From Phragmites australis (lineage: Eukaryota; Streptophyta; Magnoliopsida; Poales; Poaceae): a DNA stretch of 64,000 nt. The stretch covers positions 16,246,501 to 16,310,500 of the forward strand of contig NC_084922.1 in NCBI RefSeq assembly GCF_958298935.1, written 5' to 3'. Below, one piece after another: positions 49,341 to 60,800 of the stretch (its first letter is position 1; each line of letters starts with the position of its first letter). The notes beneath the pieces were generated by a model. It saw only the letters and a program-made list of their open reading frames with translations. It had not been told where the DNA came from and did no database searches. Position numbers and translations under genes: made by a program.

Positions 49341-49841
49341 GCAGTACCTGCCCGGCCGCCCTCTCCTATAAAAGGGTCAAAAATAGCCAAAAATTCATAA
49401 AAATCCGAAAAAAGGAAAAATTGAGAAGAGAGAGGAGAAGAGAGGAGAGGAGAGGGGAGGGATAGAGGTCGGCAAAGCCCTGCTGCATTTGGGCCACGGA
49501 TTTGAAGGAAAATTTTGGGTAAGTCTTTTTTTCCTTTTTATTGTTGTTAATTAGTGCAGTAGTATTATATGACATAGGTTTTAGACATTTATGATCTAGG
49601 GTTTAGAAAATTGTCAAATTTATTTAGAAAATGGTACGATAGCAGTTCAATATAGAATATTATTTTTAGTATATTATTTGTAGTATATTATTTTTAGTAT
49701 ATTATTTGTACCTGTGGACGTAGGAGGCAACAGTAGATGATAATTTGCGAACTAGGGTAGCATTTAGAAATTATTTTATCCGATAATTAGAAATATAGTT
49801 TGTTGTCTTAACATGGGTTATGTTTGCGGGTGTTTTCAGGG

Positions 49842-52441
49842 ATGACAAATAAATTAATTTTTCAGATATATTATGGTGAGGGTGAAATTAGGTACGGTTC
49901 TAACGGTGTAGATCTGTATGGATTTCGTCATGTCATGAAGGGGCTTAGTAAAGCTAATAAGAGGACTATTGTGGGTGTGTGCAAATGGCTCATGCGGTTT
50001 TTCCAACTGGATCCGCGGCAATATGAGCTGAAGTTGAAAGCTGTCTTGAGTCGTGCTAGTCATGGATACTTTGGTGAGCTTGTTCCCATCGAAGCCACAT
50101 CAACTTGGAGGCAGTATGTAGATATATGCTGTGAACGTGGCATGTCGCTTGTTTTGTTAACTGAGGCGTACCTGAAAGATCAAAATGAGGTGAACTCTGC
50201 GTAAGCAGTAGCAGGACCAAGTGAGGCAGTGTAAGATGAGTCAGAGGCGGCTAATGTAGGGTCCAGGGAGGAAGTTAGTGATGTTCCAGAGCTGCAACCG
50301 ATGGGTGTAGCTAATGAAGGGGAGCACATCCCTAGCATCATTGGAGATATGGATTTGGAGGATGAAGAGTTGGAGGAAGGTCTTGCCGATGGGGATTCGT
50401 CTGATGAGGAGGGTAATGCTCCAGTTCCTGCAGAGTGACAGGATCATGAATTTTCGAAGTTGGTGGTTAGCGAGGCTGACCGGACATCGTGGCAGTACCA
50501 TGCGGATAAGGTGTCACAGGGTGCTATGTACCCTACAAAAGAGGCAGTTATTGATGCAGTGAAATTCTGGTCGTTGTCTCTTCGTAGGCAATTCAAGGTT
50601 GTTAAATCAAGTAAAAGAGAGTACGATGTGAAGTGCTTGGTACCTCAGTGCCCTTGGCGGGTGCACGCATTCAGAGGGAAATGGGTAGACTACTGGCAAT
50701 GCTCAATAGCTAAGGAACATAATTGTCACATTGAGGAAATAGAGTTCGCCCACCGGAACCTGTCTTCTTCTTTCATTGCAAATGTTATGTATAGAGAGAT
50801 TGTGGACAACCTAAGGTATGAGCCATGATCAATAATCCGTGCTATTGAGCAAAGGTTCCAGTACACAATAAACTATGCGAAGGTATGGAGGGTGAAACAA
50901 AAGGCTATGAGATGAGGTTCGGTACATATAAAGATTCATATCACAATCTACCTCGTCAATTAGCCACAATTTATGCAAGAAATCCAGGCAGCTACTATGA
51001 TATCAAGCATTACCCCTCTACTGATGTGGAGTACAGTGAAAAAAGAGTGTTGCAGCGTGCTTTCTTTTCATTCGCTGCAACTATCAAAGCATTTAGATAT
51101 TGCCAACCCATCATATGCCTAGATGGAACATTCCTGACTGGGAAGTACAAAGGGAAGATTTTGTATGCAATAGGGGTCGACGGTAACAACCAAGTCCTGC
51201 CACTAGGGTTTGCTTTTGTGGAGAGTGAGAACGGGGACAGCTGGTATTGATTCCTAGAGCGAGTTAAACATGCAATTATTCTTGACCGACTAGATGTGTG
51301 TCTCATTCATGATAGAACATGCAGGATTGTTGCAGGTTTTGCTGGATATGCAACATGGTAGCGTGCGACGGGGTGTAGCAGCACAGTGGCCCGATCTCAA
51401 AAGCAGGTGGTGCGTGCGCCATATGGGTGCGAACTTCTACAGACAGTTTAAAAATAAAGAGTTAATGAAGCTCTGCAGTCAGAACCAGCAATGTAAGTTC
51501 AATGCATTATGGGAAAGACTTAATGAACTGACTCTAAAACAAACTGCGGAGGCTGCACCTAACGGTGATGAACCAATAGCTCTCGGTCCTCTCCCAACCG
51601 ATACTCCGCAGATTGTAAGGAGATCAGGCTCATCTATTAGGAGCTTCTCACAGTGGATACGCAATGCGCCAAATGAAAAATGGACTCTGTTGTACGACAG
51701 TGGTGGTGCAAGGTATGGAGTAATGACTACAAACCTTGCAGAGGTTTATAACTGGGTCATGCGAGGAATGAGGTCCCTACCACTAGTTGGAATTGTAGAA
51801 GGTATTTTGCATGGGACCTATAAGTACTTTATTGATCGGTATGCAGCTGCTAAGGTTGTAATGGAGGACAATCGTATGCTTTACGGACGGATGCTATGTG
51901 AGTATATGGAGAAGACTAATAAGAAGGCCCACATGCATCGCGCAAATCAAGAGGGCACTGCAGAGCACAGGTTTAGTGTCCTGTGTCGGGATAAGGGTCG
52001 GAGGGGGGGTAGACGTGAGCGGCATGTTCAAGAGTGTGTGCTAAGGAGTGGGATATGCATATGTAGTTGTCAGAAGCCACAATTACTCTACAAACCTTGT
52101 ACACACGTCATAGCTGCGTGTGCGGAGCACCATATGCTTCCCAGGCAATATGTGTCAAAGTATTTTATGAAAGATCAAATACTCAACACCTGGATCAGGA
52201 GTTGTATGGTTACGGCATTGTTGACACTTTTACAAGTAACCCAGGGCCTGCAAGAATATATGTGTCTGATTTGGGAAAGATGAAGAACGCACCGGGTCGA
52301 AGACAAACTCGTCAGATTCGCAACGATATGGACGAATCCGAGGCTGGCCCTAGGATTAAGCGATGCAGTCAGTGCAATAAAGTAGGTCACACTTACAAAT
52401 ATTATCCCAAAAATGCATGCAGTGATGCACCTGTTGTCTAG
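49842..52441 (+). pseudogene. MURA-type MULE transposase, decayed
   Basis: Frame from MTNKLIFQIYYGEGEIRYG at 49842. An acidic region (LEDEELEEGLADGDSSDEEG near 50370) is followed by the MuDR DNA-binding-like region (CLVPQCPWRVHAF near 50650) and the MULE DDE core. First Asp in CLDGTFLTGKYKGK (51120), second in CLIHDR (51305), Glu in TTNLAEVYNW (51735). SWIM finger CSCQKPQLLYKPCTH lies near 52070. The knuckle CSQCNKVGHTYKYYP near 52370 has lost its last cysteine. In-frame stops: TAA 50202, TAA 50232, TGA 50436, TGA 50826, TGA 51247, plus frameshifts near 50890 and 51320. About 860 aa if whole. Confidence 0.92.
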
Positions 52442-52588
52442 GTGAGTTTTATGTGCGTTGTGATTGTTTTGTACCATTTTAATATTCGTTAATTTTGCAT
52501 ATAGTGATATAGTTAATTTGCATTCAAAGTATATTGTTACTGTATTTATTTAACAATGTATTAATGTACATGTCTTTCAAATGCAGAT

Positions 52589-54552
52589 ATGGCTGACCCT
52601 GCGACCCCCGAGCTTTTAGACCCTGCCGTGGACAAGAAGCATCGCAGCTTCTTATCCGCCGAGCACTAGACGGAGCTAGGAGTGTTTTGACCACGGGGCC
52701 CTGGAGAGCTGCTGACGATAAACGAGCGATGGAAGCACAGGTACTTCAAAAATTTGATACGAAATTGACATATCACTGCTGTTGTTCCATATTATTGATA
52801 TACTGCAATACTTATAGGTTGGCAGCGGCCGGACTCCTACAGTTTTGCCGGTTGGTCGAGGCCCGATCGATGGAGAACCCCGAGGTTGCGGCCCGTCGTT
52901 TCTATTTTGATCGGTCGCTGATAGCAGCACTGGTCGACCGTTGGAGGCTGGAGATACATACGTTCCACCTCCCGTGCGGCGAGATGATCCCCACCCTGCA
53001 GGACGTCGCCTACCTCTTAGGCCTTCCTTGCGCGGGAGCTGCGGTTGGGGTCATCGATATGCAGGCTGACTGGATGAACGACATGCATCAGCGCTTTGGC
53101 CCGGTGAAGCGAAAGGCGGACGCACCCCCCTACGTGCCTGAGTTCTTATCCGATGCACGAGGGCCAACGAAGAAGTGGATCCTACAGTTCCAGGTACGAT
53201 AACATACAACTTATCGAATACTAATATAGTATGTCGTAATGATCCTTTCTGACACCAGTCTTTTTTGCAGCCGGCGTACATACACCCACACGCCAACGCA
53301 TACACGGTCTCGAGGCATTTGGAGGCCTTCCTGCTTTGGTTGTTTGGGTGGGTAATGTTCACTAGTGGCTAAGGCCACCTGGTTACTAGGACGCTTGTGC
53401 CGTACGCCCGGTCGATAGCGGACGAGGACGCCGCATTAGCAGTAAGTTACTTTTGAAGTCCGTAGTCCATATTGAACGAACATAACCGTATACTGTAATT
53501 GTTCACTCCTGTTCGTATCCGCAGACAGATATCCTTTATGATGTAAATAGGGATGCAGCTGTTGCCATGGACCGCGTCCGGCAAGGGCACCACCTAAGTG
53601 CGTCGGATGTTGCGAGCTTCATTAAACGGGTTTTCGACAAGACGGCGCGTGCCTTGAAGCTCACCTCCTGCCGATCTACCACAAATATAGCAGATGCGCC
53701 TCTCAGGTCCAGTGGTGTCCACACCGAGTCATCTCGGCCGTCAGACGTGCACCGACGTTCTTCCGTGTCGGCACCCACACGACCCCTTCTACCACGTCAT
53801 GGAGGCTCGGAGCAATATGGTACGAATTATACTTTTGAATAATATTGAACAATATCCTTTACTTATTATTATTACACATTCATTAGGTCTACTTGCACAA
53901 GTCTCAACGCAGCCTCGTAGATCGAGCCCTGTGCGTCCACCCTCAGGTACTCCAGGCACCCTTCATCCTAGTTTCTAATACTTTCAGCAAAATAAGTTAA
54001 TATTGTGCTCAGGTTACTTCGGTGACGAGGCCGGTCCGTCTTCGGCGGCCCCACGCCCGACCCCGCCCGCAACGTACGAGCCATACTACGGCACGTCAGC
54101 GTGGCCTTCTTCTACTGCACCGTCGTACCATGTAGGTATAATTATACAATTTTTACTACTACTTTCAGTACCATATTGTTCGTATCTAATGTGATTAATT
54201 GTTCGTAGGCCCCTCCAGCCAGTACACATGGATGCCTGCGGAGCCTTCACAGTCCTCCTACCCTAGTCAGGAGGATGAGGCTGGCCCCGACGCCGCATAC
54301 GACATCGTCCGTGACTTCTTCGGGGGCACACCTGACTACGACGTCCTCCAGCAGTCCTAGGTTTCCAGTGCTCCCCTTTGGACACAGCCCACGCAGGACG
54401 AGCCCTCGACACCGGTGGTCCCTACTAGGCCTACCAGACACGTCGGTCCACTCGACCTGCTCACCTACTCCAGGGGTCATGTGAGGGTTAATCAGCGGCA
54501 TCGGGACCACGATGGGGCGCACGGGCGACGTCAACGAGGGAGGCATGAGTAG
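52589..54552 (+). pseudogene. Plant mobile domain (PMD) gene of the MULE, decayed
   Basis: Six exons fit with GT/AG and matching phases: 52589-52740, 52818-53193, 53271-53441, 53525-53819, 54013-54135, 54209-54552. Exon 1 starts MADPATPELLDPAVD. The PMD core is in exons 2 and 3 (YFDRSLIAALVDRWRLEIHT, TLQDVAYLLGLPCAG, LEAFLLWLFGWVMF). The C-terminal part is low complexity and ends in arginine-rich RHRDHDGAHGRRQRGRHE. Stops: TAG and TGA in exon 1, TAA in exon 3, TAG at 54358 in exon 6. Three of the four are explained by CAG to TAG or CGA to TGA changes. Likely role of the intact protein in the transposon: unknown. Confidence 0.85.
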
Positions 54553-54951
54553 CATTTTACATTTTATGTAACTAACATATGCATATTCGCTTCGTGATGT
54601 ACTCCTATGTATTAAGACACGTTTACTTTGTATGGTCGACTTAGCATTTCGTAAATGCATTTCGTATTCAGACACGTTCAATGAAGAAGTGACCACACCA
54701 CTAAACTTTAACCATGACTTGACAACACATGCCTCCTGCCGCAGGCTTTAAACAAGATGTGACAACACTACCCAGCTTTTTCCAAACAATAAATGACAAC
54801 ACGGGTACCAATAAATGTGGAATCTCTGACCATGAGCAATGACACAACTTTCCCATTCTTCAAGATGGAATCCGATGCCCCTGCCACCAGCTACGCCCCT
54901 GCCCTCACTCCTTTCTTCACGAGCGAATCCAATGCTCCTGCCTCCCCCAAC

Positions 54952-54959
54952 TATAAATA
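54952..54959 (+). promoter_or_regulatory. TATA box of the MULE GRF zinc-finger gene
   Basis: TATAAATA stands 61 bases before the ATG at 55013, a normal plant TATA-to-start distance allowing a short leader. The sister gene has CTATAAATA at the matching place (33320-33328, minus strand). Confidence 0.65.
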
Positions 54960-55012
54960 GTCGAACCTCCTTACGTTGAAGCATCGCTCATTTCTCATAT
55001 CTCTCAAGTGCA

Positions 55013-55609
55013 ATGTCTTCCTCAGCTCCATCAAGCCCACCAAAGAAACATTGGGGGACTACCATACTTGAAGATCTCGAACCACCAATGTGCTTCTGTG
55101 GTGACCTTTGTAAGCTCCGCGAGTCGCAGGACATCTCATACACCTATGGGCTGCGCTTCTTCATGTGTGCCAACTACGAGTATGACAAGCCTCGCCATGC
55201 AACAACTGGTTATCGACCGGTACGGTAACAGATATCCACCTCATCTCTTCCGATTTCGCACCCTCTTTTACTAACCGCTCATCTTATTCCATTTGTTTAG
55301 TCCCCTCCACCGCTCTGTGATTTTATTCAGTGGCTCGACAATGAGCAAAATGACTCACAGAAGCAGTGGGTCGACATGAACATGAGGTGGAGAAGGGAAG
55401 CGTACGCACGTCGGGAGTACGAGCAACAGCAAGAGGAACTTCGCCTCAAACGGGAGGAAGAAGAGCGTATGAGGAAGGCGGCGCACGATCGTACCGTGGC
55501 TCAGGCTCGAGAGGCTGAGAGGGAAAGGAAGCGGGAGAGAGCCCGCCGTGCTAAGGCGGCAGGTCCTGATGCCCTCCGAAAGGGAAAGTATCCTAGATGC
55601 ACTCAATAG
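55013..55609 (+). CDS. GRF-type zinc-finger/coiled-coil protein of the MULE (171 aa, open)
   Basis: Two exons, 55013-55219 and 55301-55609, joined in phase 0 with GT and a TTTGTTTAG acceptor; no stop or shift. Residues 26-33 MCFCGDLC, then YGLRFFMC, then after the junction LCDFIQWLD. This C-x-C-G, (F)F-x-C, C-x-F-x-x-W pattern is that of plant GRF-type zinc fingers, thought to bind nucleic acid. Residues about 100-160 are a charged alpha-helical stretch (RREYEQQQEELRLKREEEER) likely to form a coiled coil. It ends KGKYPRCTQ. Position and direction show that it belongs to the MULE. It is the only one of the three MULE genes still open. Its function is not known; a helper role in transposition is a guess. 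Confidence 0.8.
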
Positions 55610-55983
55610 AGACTACCTAATGTAACCCGACATACTTTCCCTCCCTAAGGCATGTTATGATTAGGATCGGTGCACTAATAAGTATGTCTTAGTGCGAACC
55701 GTACATGTCACCTTTGTTTCCTCATCGTGTCATCGCGGTTACAGTGTATTGTAATATTTTCACCCTATGTTTAATACTATGTTTGTCCTCCTTCGCACTC
55801 TATACCCACGTAAAATGCTGCGACTACTAATTACGGATTTTTTATTCTCCGACTATTACATAACCTACTCCAAATTTAAATTCTTAATTTCCTTACACCC
55901 CTTCCTTTCTATTTCTTTAATTACACAAAAAATTACATTTTTAGAGAAAAAAATGAAAAAATTATATTTTTAGAGGAAAAAAT

Positions 55984-56125
55984 GGCCCTAACCGCCCCAT
56001 CAGAGACGGTTAGGTCCCCTAACTGCCCTCTCAGAGGGCTGCAGACGTCTAGTTTTACAAATATTTCTACCGAGAATCTATTTATTTAAATTTTTAATAA
56101 AAAATATAAAAATAAAAAAAAACTC
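55984..56125. repeat. Right TIR of the MULE
   Basis: Inverse of the left end: CCGCCCCATCAGAGACGGTT, CTGCCCTCTCAGAGGGC, then the A/T-rich terminal part ending AAAAAAAAACTC. The interval 55610-55983 between the last gene and this TIR holds nothing recognisable. Confidence 0.88.
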
Positions 56126-57483
56126 GCTATCCAAGTGATGACCTACACTGGGCTCGCCAATAAATTGGTGCGGCAAGCCAGGGCAGCGAACCAATCGCCC
56201 CCGTTAAGCCTATGCGCCACGTAGCTGCAGCTAGAGACCATAATTGCCGGACACACTAAAGCGACTGAATACTCGACATTGGGAGACCAACCGTATCCAA
56301 AAGGCCGTGATTTGCAGCAGAGCACAAAGAGGTGTAGTGTTGATGCAAAACTAGCAAACTATAAGCATTATGGTTCGTTTGGTTCAGCGTCGCAGTGCGT
56401 TCCTGCCAAAAGTTAGCGTGCCGACGCAGACGAGGCCGTTGCTTGGTTCGGCGCCAAGACGTTGGCGAGCCCACGGGTTGCCCTGCTCCCTCACCCGCAT
56501 TAGTTCATTTTCTCGTCAATTCACAGGCACAAGGCTGGCAAAAAAGCCTTCGCCATCTACCACAGCTTCGAATATAACAACAGGTTCTGATGCTGCTCAG
56601 GCTTGAGTTCATATGCTATGAATCTGAAGTATACTCCAAATCAAGAAAGCCACACTTGTTTTGTACAACGGTCACAGCTTAATCGGACCAAAGGGTATGC
56701 CAAGAACAAAAGGAAGCAGTTTACAACGGTGGAGTTGGGGTTGGAGGCTTAGGGGTCGATAGGCTGATGCGGTGGGCCTTGGAGGGCACGGGCAGCGGGT
56801 GGAGTAGCTGGACCCTAGAGGGTGTTGGCGGGCTACGGGGACGGAGTGGCTTGGGGTGGGGAGGTGGTGGTTAGGGTGGTTGTGTCGCCCGTGGCGATGG
56901 TCTTGCAGCTCGTCGCGATCGGAGGCGTGGAGCTCGATGCAGTTGACCTTCTCCGTCTTTCACCGTCCAGTCGATTTGCAGCGGCATCTCAGACGCCAAG
57001 GTGCCCCTCCGGCGAGCTGCCTCTCATAATAAAACTGTTCTAGGCTCTTGACTAAACTGATCTAATTGAGGAAACAAGTTGTTCCATTCCATACCATATC
57101 AGACGACAGGATGCGGAGGAGCACGCGCTCGCGGCAGTTAATCTATCCTAAGTGATTTGATGGAGAGCTGGACCAAAAGAGTAGACCTAAGGTTACACAT
57201 TTCTGCCGCATAATTCTGCCCAACTCGCCTAACTTGTGGCGAACAAAAATGGCGCCACAACTTGGGCAAGCCTAAGAGAATATTGTCACATGTCTAGCTC
57301 CATGTTAACCATAGTCTGCATGGTACTGGGACCAGTGGGACTCGTTGCCTCAAGCATCCAAACGCATCCTAATGCCCGGTAGGAAACATAGCCAAGCATC
57401 AAAGACTCTTTGGATACGGACTGTTGACATAGCAAGGAAGGAAACGAATATTCTTAAAACCTACAACATTCACATAAGGAACT

Positions 57484-57681
57484 AACTAGCACAATGCAGC
57501 AAGATTGAGATAAACTCTTTCGAGCGCCTCAACCTGACCATAAATAACTAGCACAATGCAGCAAGTATAAGATTGAGATCAACTCTTTCGAGCGCCTCAA
57601 CCTGACCATAAATAACTAGCACAATGCAGCAAGTAGAAGATTGAGATCAACTCTTTCGAACGCCTCAACCTGACCAGAAAT
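57484..57681 (+). repeat. Tandem repeat, three units of 62, 68 and 68 bp
   Basis: Units begin AACTAGCACAATGCAGCAAG at 57484, 57546 and 57614 and end CCTCAACCTGACCA(T/G)AAAT. Units 2 and 3 are nearly identical; unit 1 lacks six bases. They lie just past the 3' end of the RFI2-like gene, close to its likely polyadenylation region. Confidence 0.93.
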
Positions 57682-57873
57682 ATGTACTTCATTGGATTCA
57701 CATAAACCCAAGTCGAAAACGTTTTCTCCCTGGGCCAATTTCTTCAGCATCCCGCATACAATAACGTCTCAAGGTTTACCATCCGACCCGGTTTATCTTA
57801 CAACGGTGTTCCCATCTCTTACAACCAATAGGGTTTCCAAGTTTGTATTAACTTAGGTCTTACCAGCGCTGGG

Positions 57874-60800
57874 CTACATCCGAGGGATGTGCAATTGTCG
57901 GAATGACAAGTTGTCCGGCAATCTATTCTCCGGTGGTGACCTACCAGTGTCAATCCACTGCCTGGACAGCCTCCTCGAGGCTGATGCAGGTTCTGGTGTG
58001 CCGTGAGGTTGCTGTTGTTGTGAAGAGCTCCACCAGGTGCCTTCATTATTCACGGACATCAGCGGGTAAGGAGCGAAGCGATCCCTCTCCCAGGCATAGA
58101 ACTGGTTTCCTCCGACATCCTCGTTCTCCATTGAACTGGGGCCTGATGAAACGGGTGGGAACAGGCAAAAGGAGGTGTTCTCTGGAGGTGGCAGGGCAGG
58201 CCCACCAGCTCCCAATGGCTGCATGCCTCCTGATCGCTGTGACCCAGCGAATAAACTAGAAGAACTCTGCTGGAATTGTTCATTGATGTTTCCATGCGCT
58301 CTTATGAATTGTGGCGCCATAGGAGGAACACTTGCAATTCTAGGCCTTGATCCAGATCTGCAAACAAAGAATATGTTGTAGCCATTAAGATACCTAAGAC
58401 TGTCGTGTAAGAAAGCTCATACTAAACCATGCAACAGTAATGCATGACTACTTTGTTGTAAAGCTGACATGTTAATGTAGAACCAAAGATGAAACAATGA
58501 TGTCACCAGGATATAACTTGGAAGGAAACCATAGCATAACCCCATTCCTTACTTTCCAGATTTGCTTAAAAATCAGCATTACTGTCTTACTGTCGTTACT
58601 ATACTGGAATGCTAGCATCTAAATTACCGAAATAAACCAAAGGGCCAAAACGGATAGGGTATGGCTGGTCTTACAAAACCATATCCACACCCAAATTTAG
58701 TTACAGATACAAATTAAGATAGGCCTCCAATAAGATAGGAATCTAGTTACGTACATATAACTCCTATGGGTATGTACTCCCAGGCATCTAACGAAGTAAG
58801 TACATTTCCTATGCGATTAAACATGGACACAGATGGATTGGAGATTACAATATCTTGCTACAAGACTACGTTGTGTTAAATCAGGATCAACATGAGATTA
58901 AGAAAAGAGTTTCCTCATGTCTTATTTAAAAACAATTTATCGTGTTCAGCACACTGCCTATACATGGGACCCACCACCTTTAATTCTCTCTTAACACCAC
59001 CCTTCTACACCCACTGTTCTAAACAGCAGTTGCCTAACCCATCTAGAAGTCACCCTCACACCTAGCGCCTAACCACCGCCCTGCCTAGGCGCTAGGTGCT
59101 GCCCTGCTGACTGCCTAGCACTTTTTAGAACACTGCCTGCATCCCGAATCCATACCACCCCATGCCCTTCAATAATGCCTACTGCATCCTTCATCCCTGC
59201 TTTGTGTACAGCCCTCTTCCTCCCAAATAATTTCTATATTTTTTATTTTTGACCAGCCAAACCAGTTTCTAACCATTTGTTCCTTATCTTTTCAAGCTGC
59301 ACCATACTAACAATCGTGTGAGCAGCTTTTGTGATATTAAAATTTCTAATGCAAGGTGTCACATCTGACCTATGCCCCTATGTTAGTGCCACGTATTTCC
59401 CATATTTGTGCTGGTTAGAGGCATGGACCCACATTTCTGCCTAATTAATTGAGCATGCTACTAAGTTATATGATGCACCAACTTGTGCAGTTTGCACGAG
59501 GGACATGTACCTATGACGCATAATCTCTTTTTCTAGGTTGCAAATGAATCAAAATTAGTTGTAGGAACTTAACTATTGTTTGTAATTTCCAAAATAGAAC
59601 AGAAGTTATTGAAATGGCCTTAGTTAATAAAACTACTTTTAGAGAACTAGGTCATGTTAGTCAGCTAGAACATCACAAAGGATTAAATGTGCAATTCTAA
59701 GCATTTTCTGTAAGTACAGGTGGAATGCTATTTTTAATGAAGGGAAAAGTAAACTCATAACAGGGAGAGAATGAAACATAACTTACCCGTTTCCATAAAA
59801 TGAGGGGAGAAGCCCTCGCTGTTGGTTATCACTGTCAACACCCCCAACCCTCATTGCTCCCACAGGGACTGCTGGCTGCTCAGCTAAACTGTTATTGTTG
59901 TTTGATTGAGAATAGGAGTGGGGCATGTGTGCCCAGGGGTTATGATGGAAATCAATAGGATGTATTGGCTGCAATGGTCGGCCATCTGCTGTCCCAGCCA
60001 GGGGGGTCCAGCGATCATGATATCCAGCAGTATCTATTGTTCTCTCTGCGACATGGGAGCCTGATGATGATGCTGGTGGTGGGAGAGGCTGAAAGTAAGC
60101 GACGTACGGACCTGGATGAGCTGTTGCAGGTACTGATACAGAAACATGCTCGTTGAAGTTTTGCCCAATGAAATCATGAACTGCATTGGCAATATTAGAA
60201 CACTTTCAATCCTCAGCAAATGTGATTAGGTATATGGAAGATTAGTTATTGTTTCTAATTTAAATGAAAACTTACAAGCAGCTGGTGGTGAGGGATCTAC
60301 TTCACTGTTAGAAGAAGAGACACAACATGAGTAAACAGCCTAATAACCAATAAAACATTAACTCTATCATACAAAGACCTAAAACATAATGCGGGGAATT
60401 TTAAATCAAGAGGTGCCATCAAAACTGTGTATTCTACCCATCAACACCAGAGACGAGCACATATAACTGAAGTACTGAACACTAACTTACTGACCAATAT
60501 CACATTAGAAGACATGGACTATCTCCACACCGATATGATGGGTGAAAAGAGATCAGGAAGTTCTACTGTAGTTACAGGTTTTAAGGTGCCCTCCATAATA
60601 GCGTAGTCATAGTACTAAAATAGTGGCACCAAGGATTCTAGAACTGATGGCACAAGGAAGTTTACAGACGCAGGAACTTAAAGGATAACTGATGCAATGA
60701 TGTATTTATAAACATACATTAAAGTTCACAAGAAAATAATATCAACCATGCACTTAAAGGGAAAATTGAACATAGCAATAAGTAGAAAATTTGGAGGGCA

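Larger units (their letters stand above)
49048..56125 (+). mobile_element. MULE (7078 bp) with transposase, PMD and GRF zinc-finger genes
   Basis: The ends are GAGTTTTTTTT and AAAAAAAAACTC, with inverted repeats of about 140 bases. The 10-bp target duplication is GCTATCTAAG (49038-49047) and GCTATCCAAG (56126-56135), one mismatch, in the size range of Mutator elements. The undisturbed equivalent at about 17290 reads TTGGTAGCCATAAGGGATG. Gene order on the plus strand: MURA (49842-52441), PMD gene (52589-54552), GRF zinc-finger gene (55013-55609). The same order is found in the other MULE at 29145-44040. Confidence 0.95.
48559..56203 (+). mobile_element. PIF/Harbinger-like MITE, copy in B, interrupted by the MULE
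   Basis: Left end AGCTTGTTTGGTTTGAG and right end CGAACCAATCGCCCCCG, flanked by TTG (48556-48558, decayed) and TTA (56204-56206). Same insertion point as 16810-17362, so it came before the duplication. The MULE 49048-56125 lies in it. Confidence 0.78.
48163..57490 (+). repeat. Duplicated segment, copy B, split by a MULE
   Basis: Related to A1/A2 (16758-20250) over 48163-49047 and 56136-57490. It carries the same Harbinger-type insert as A1 but lacks the 18518-18764 MITE. No intact gene; it ends near a 68-bp tandem repeat. Confidence 0.75.
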
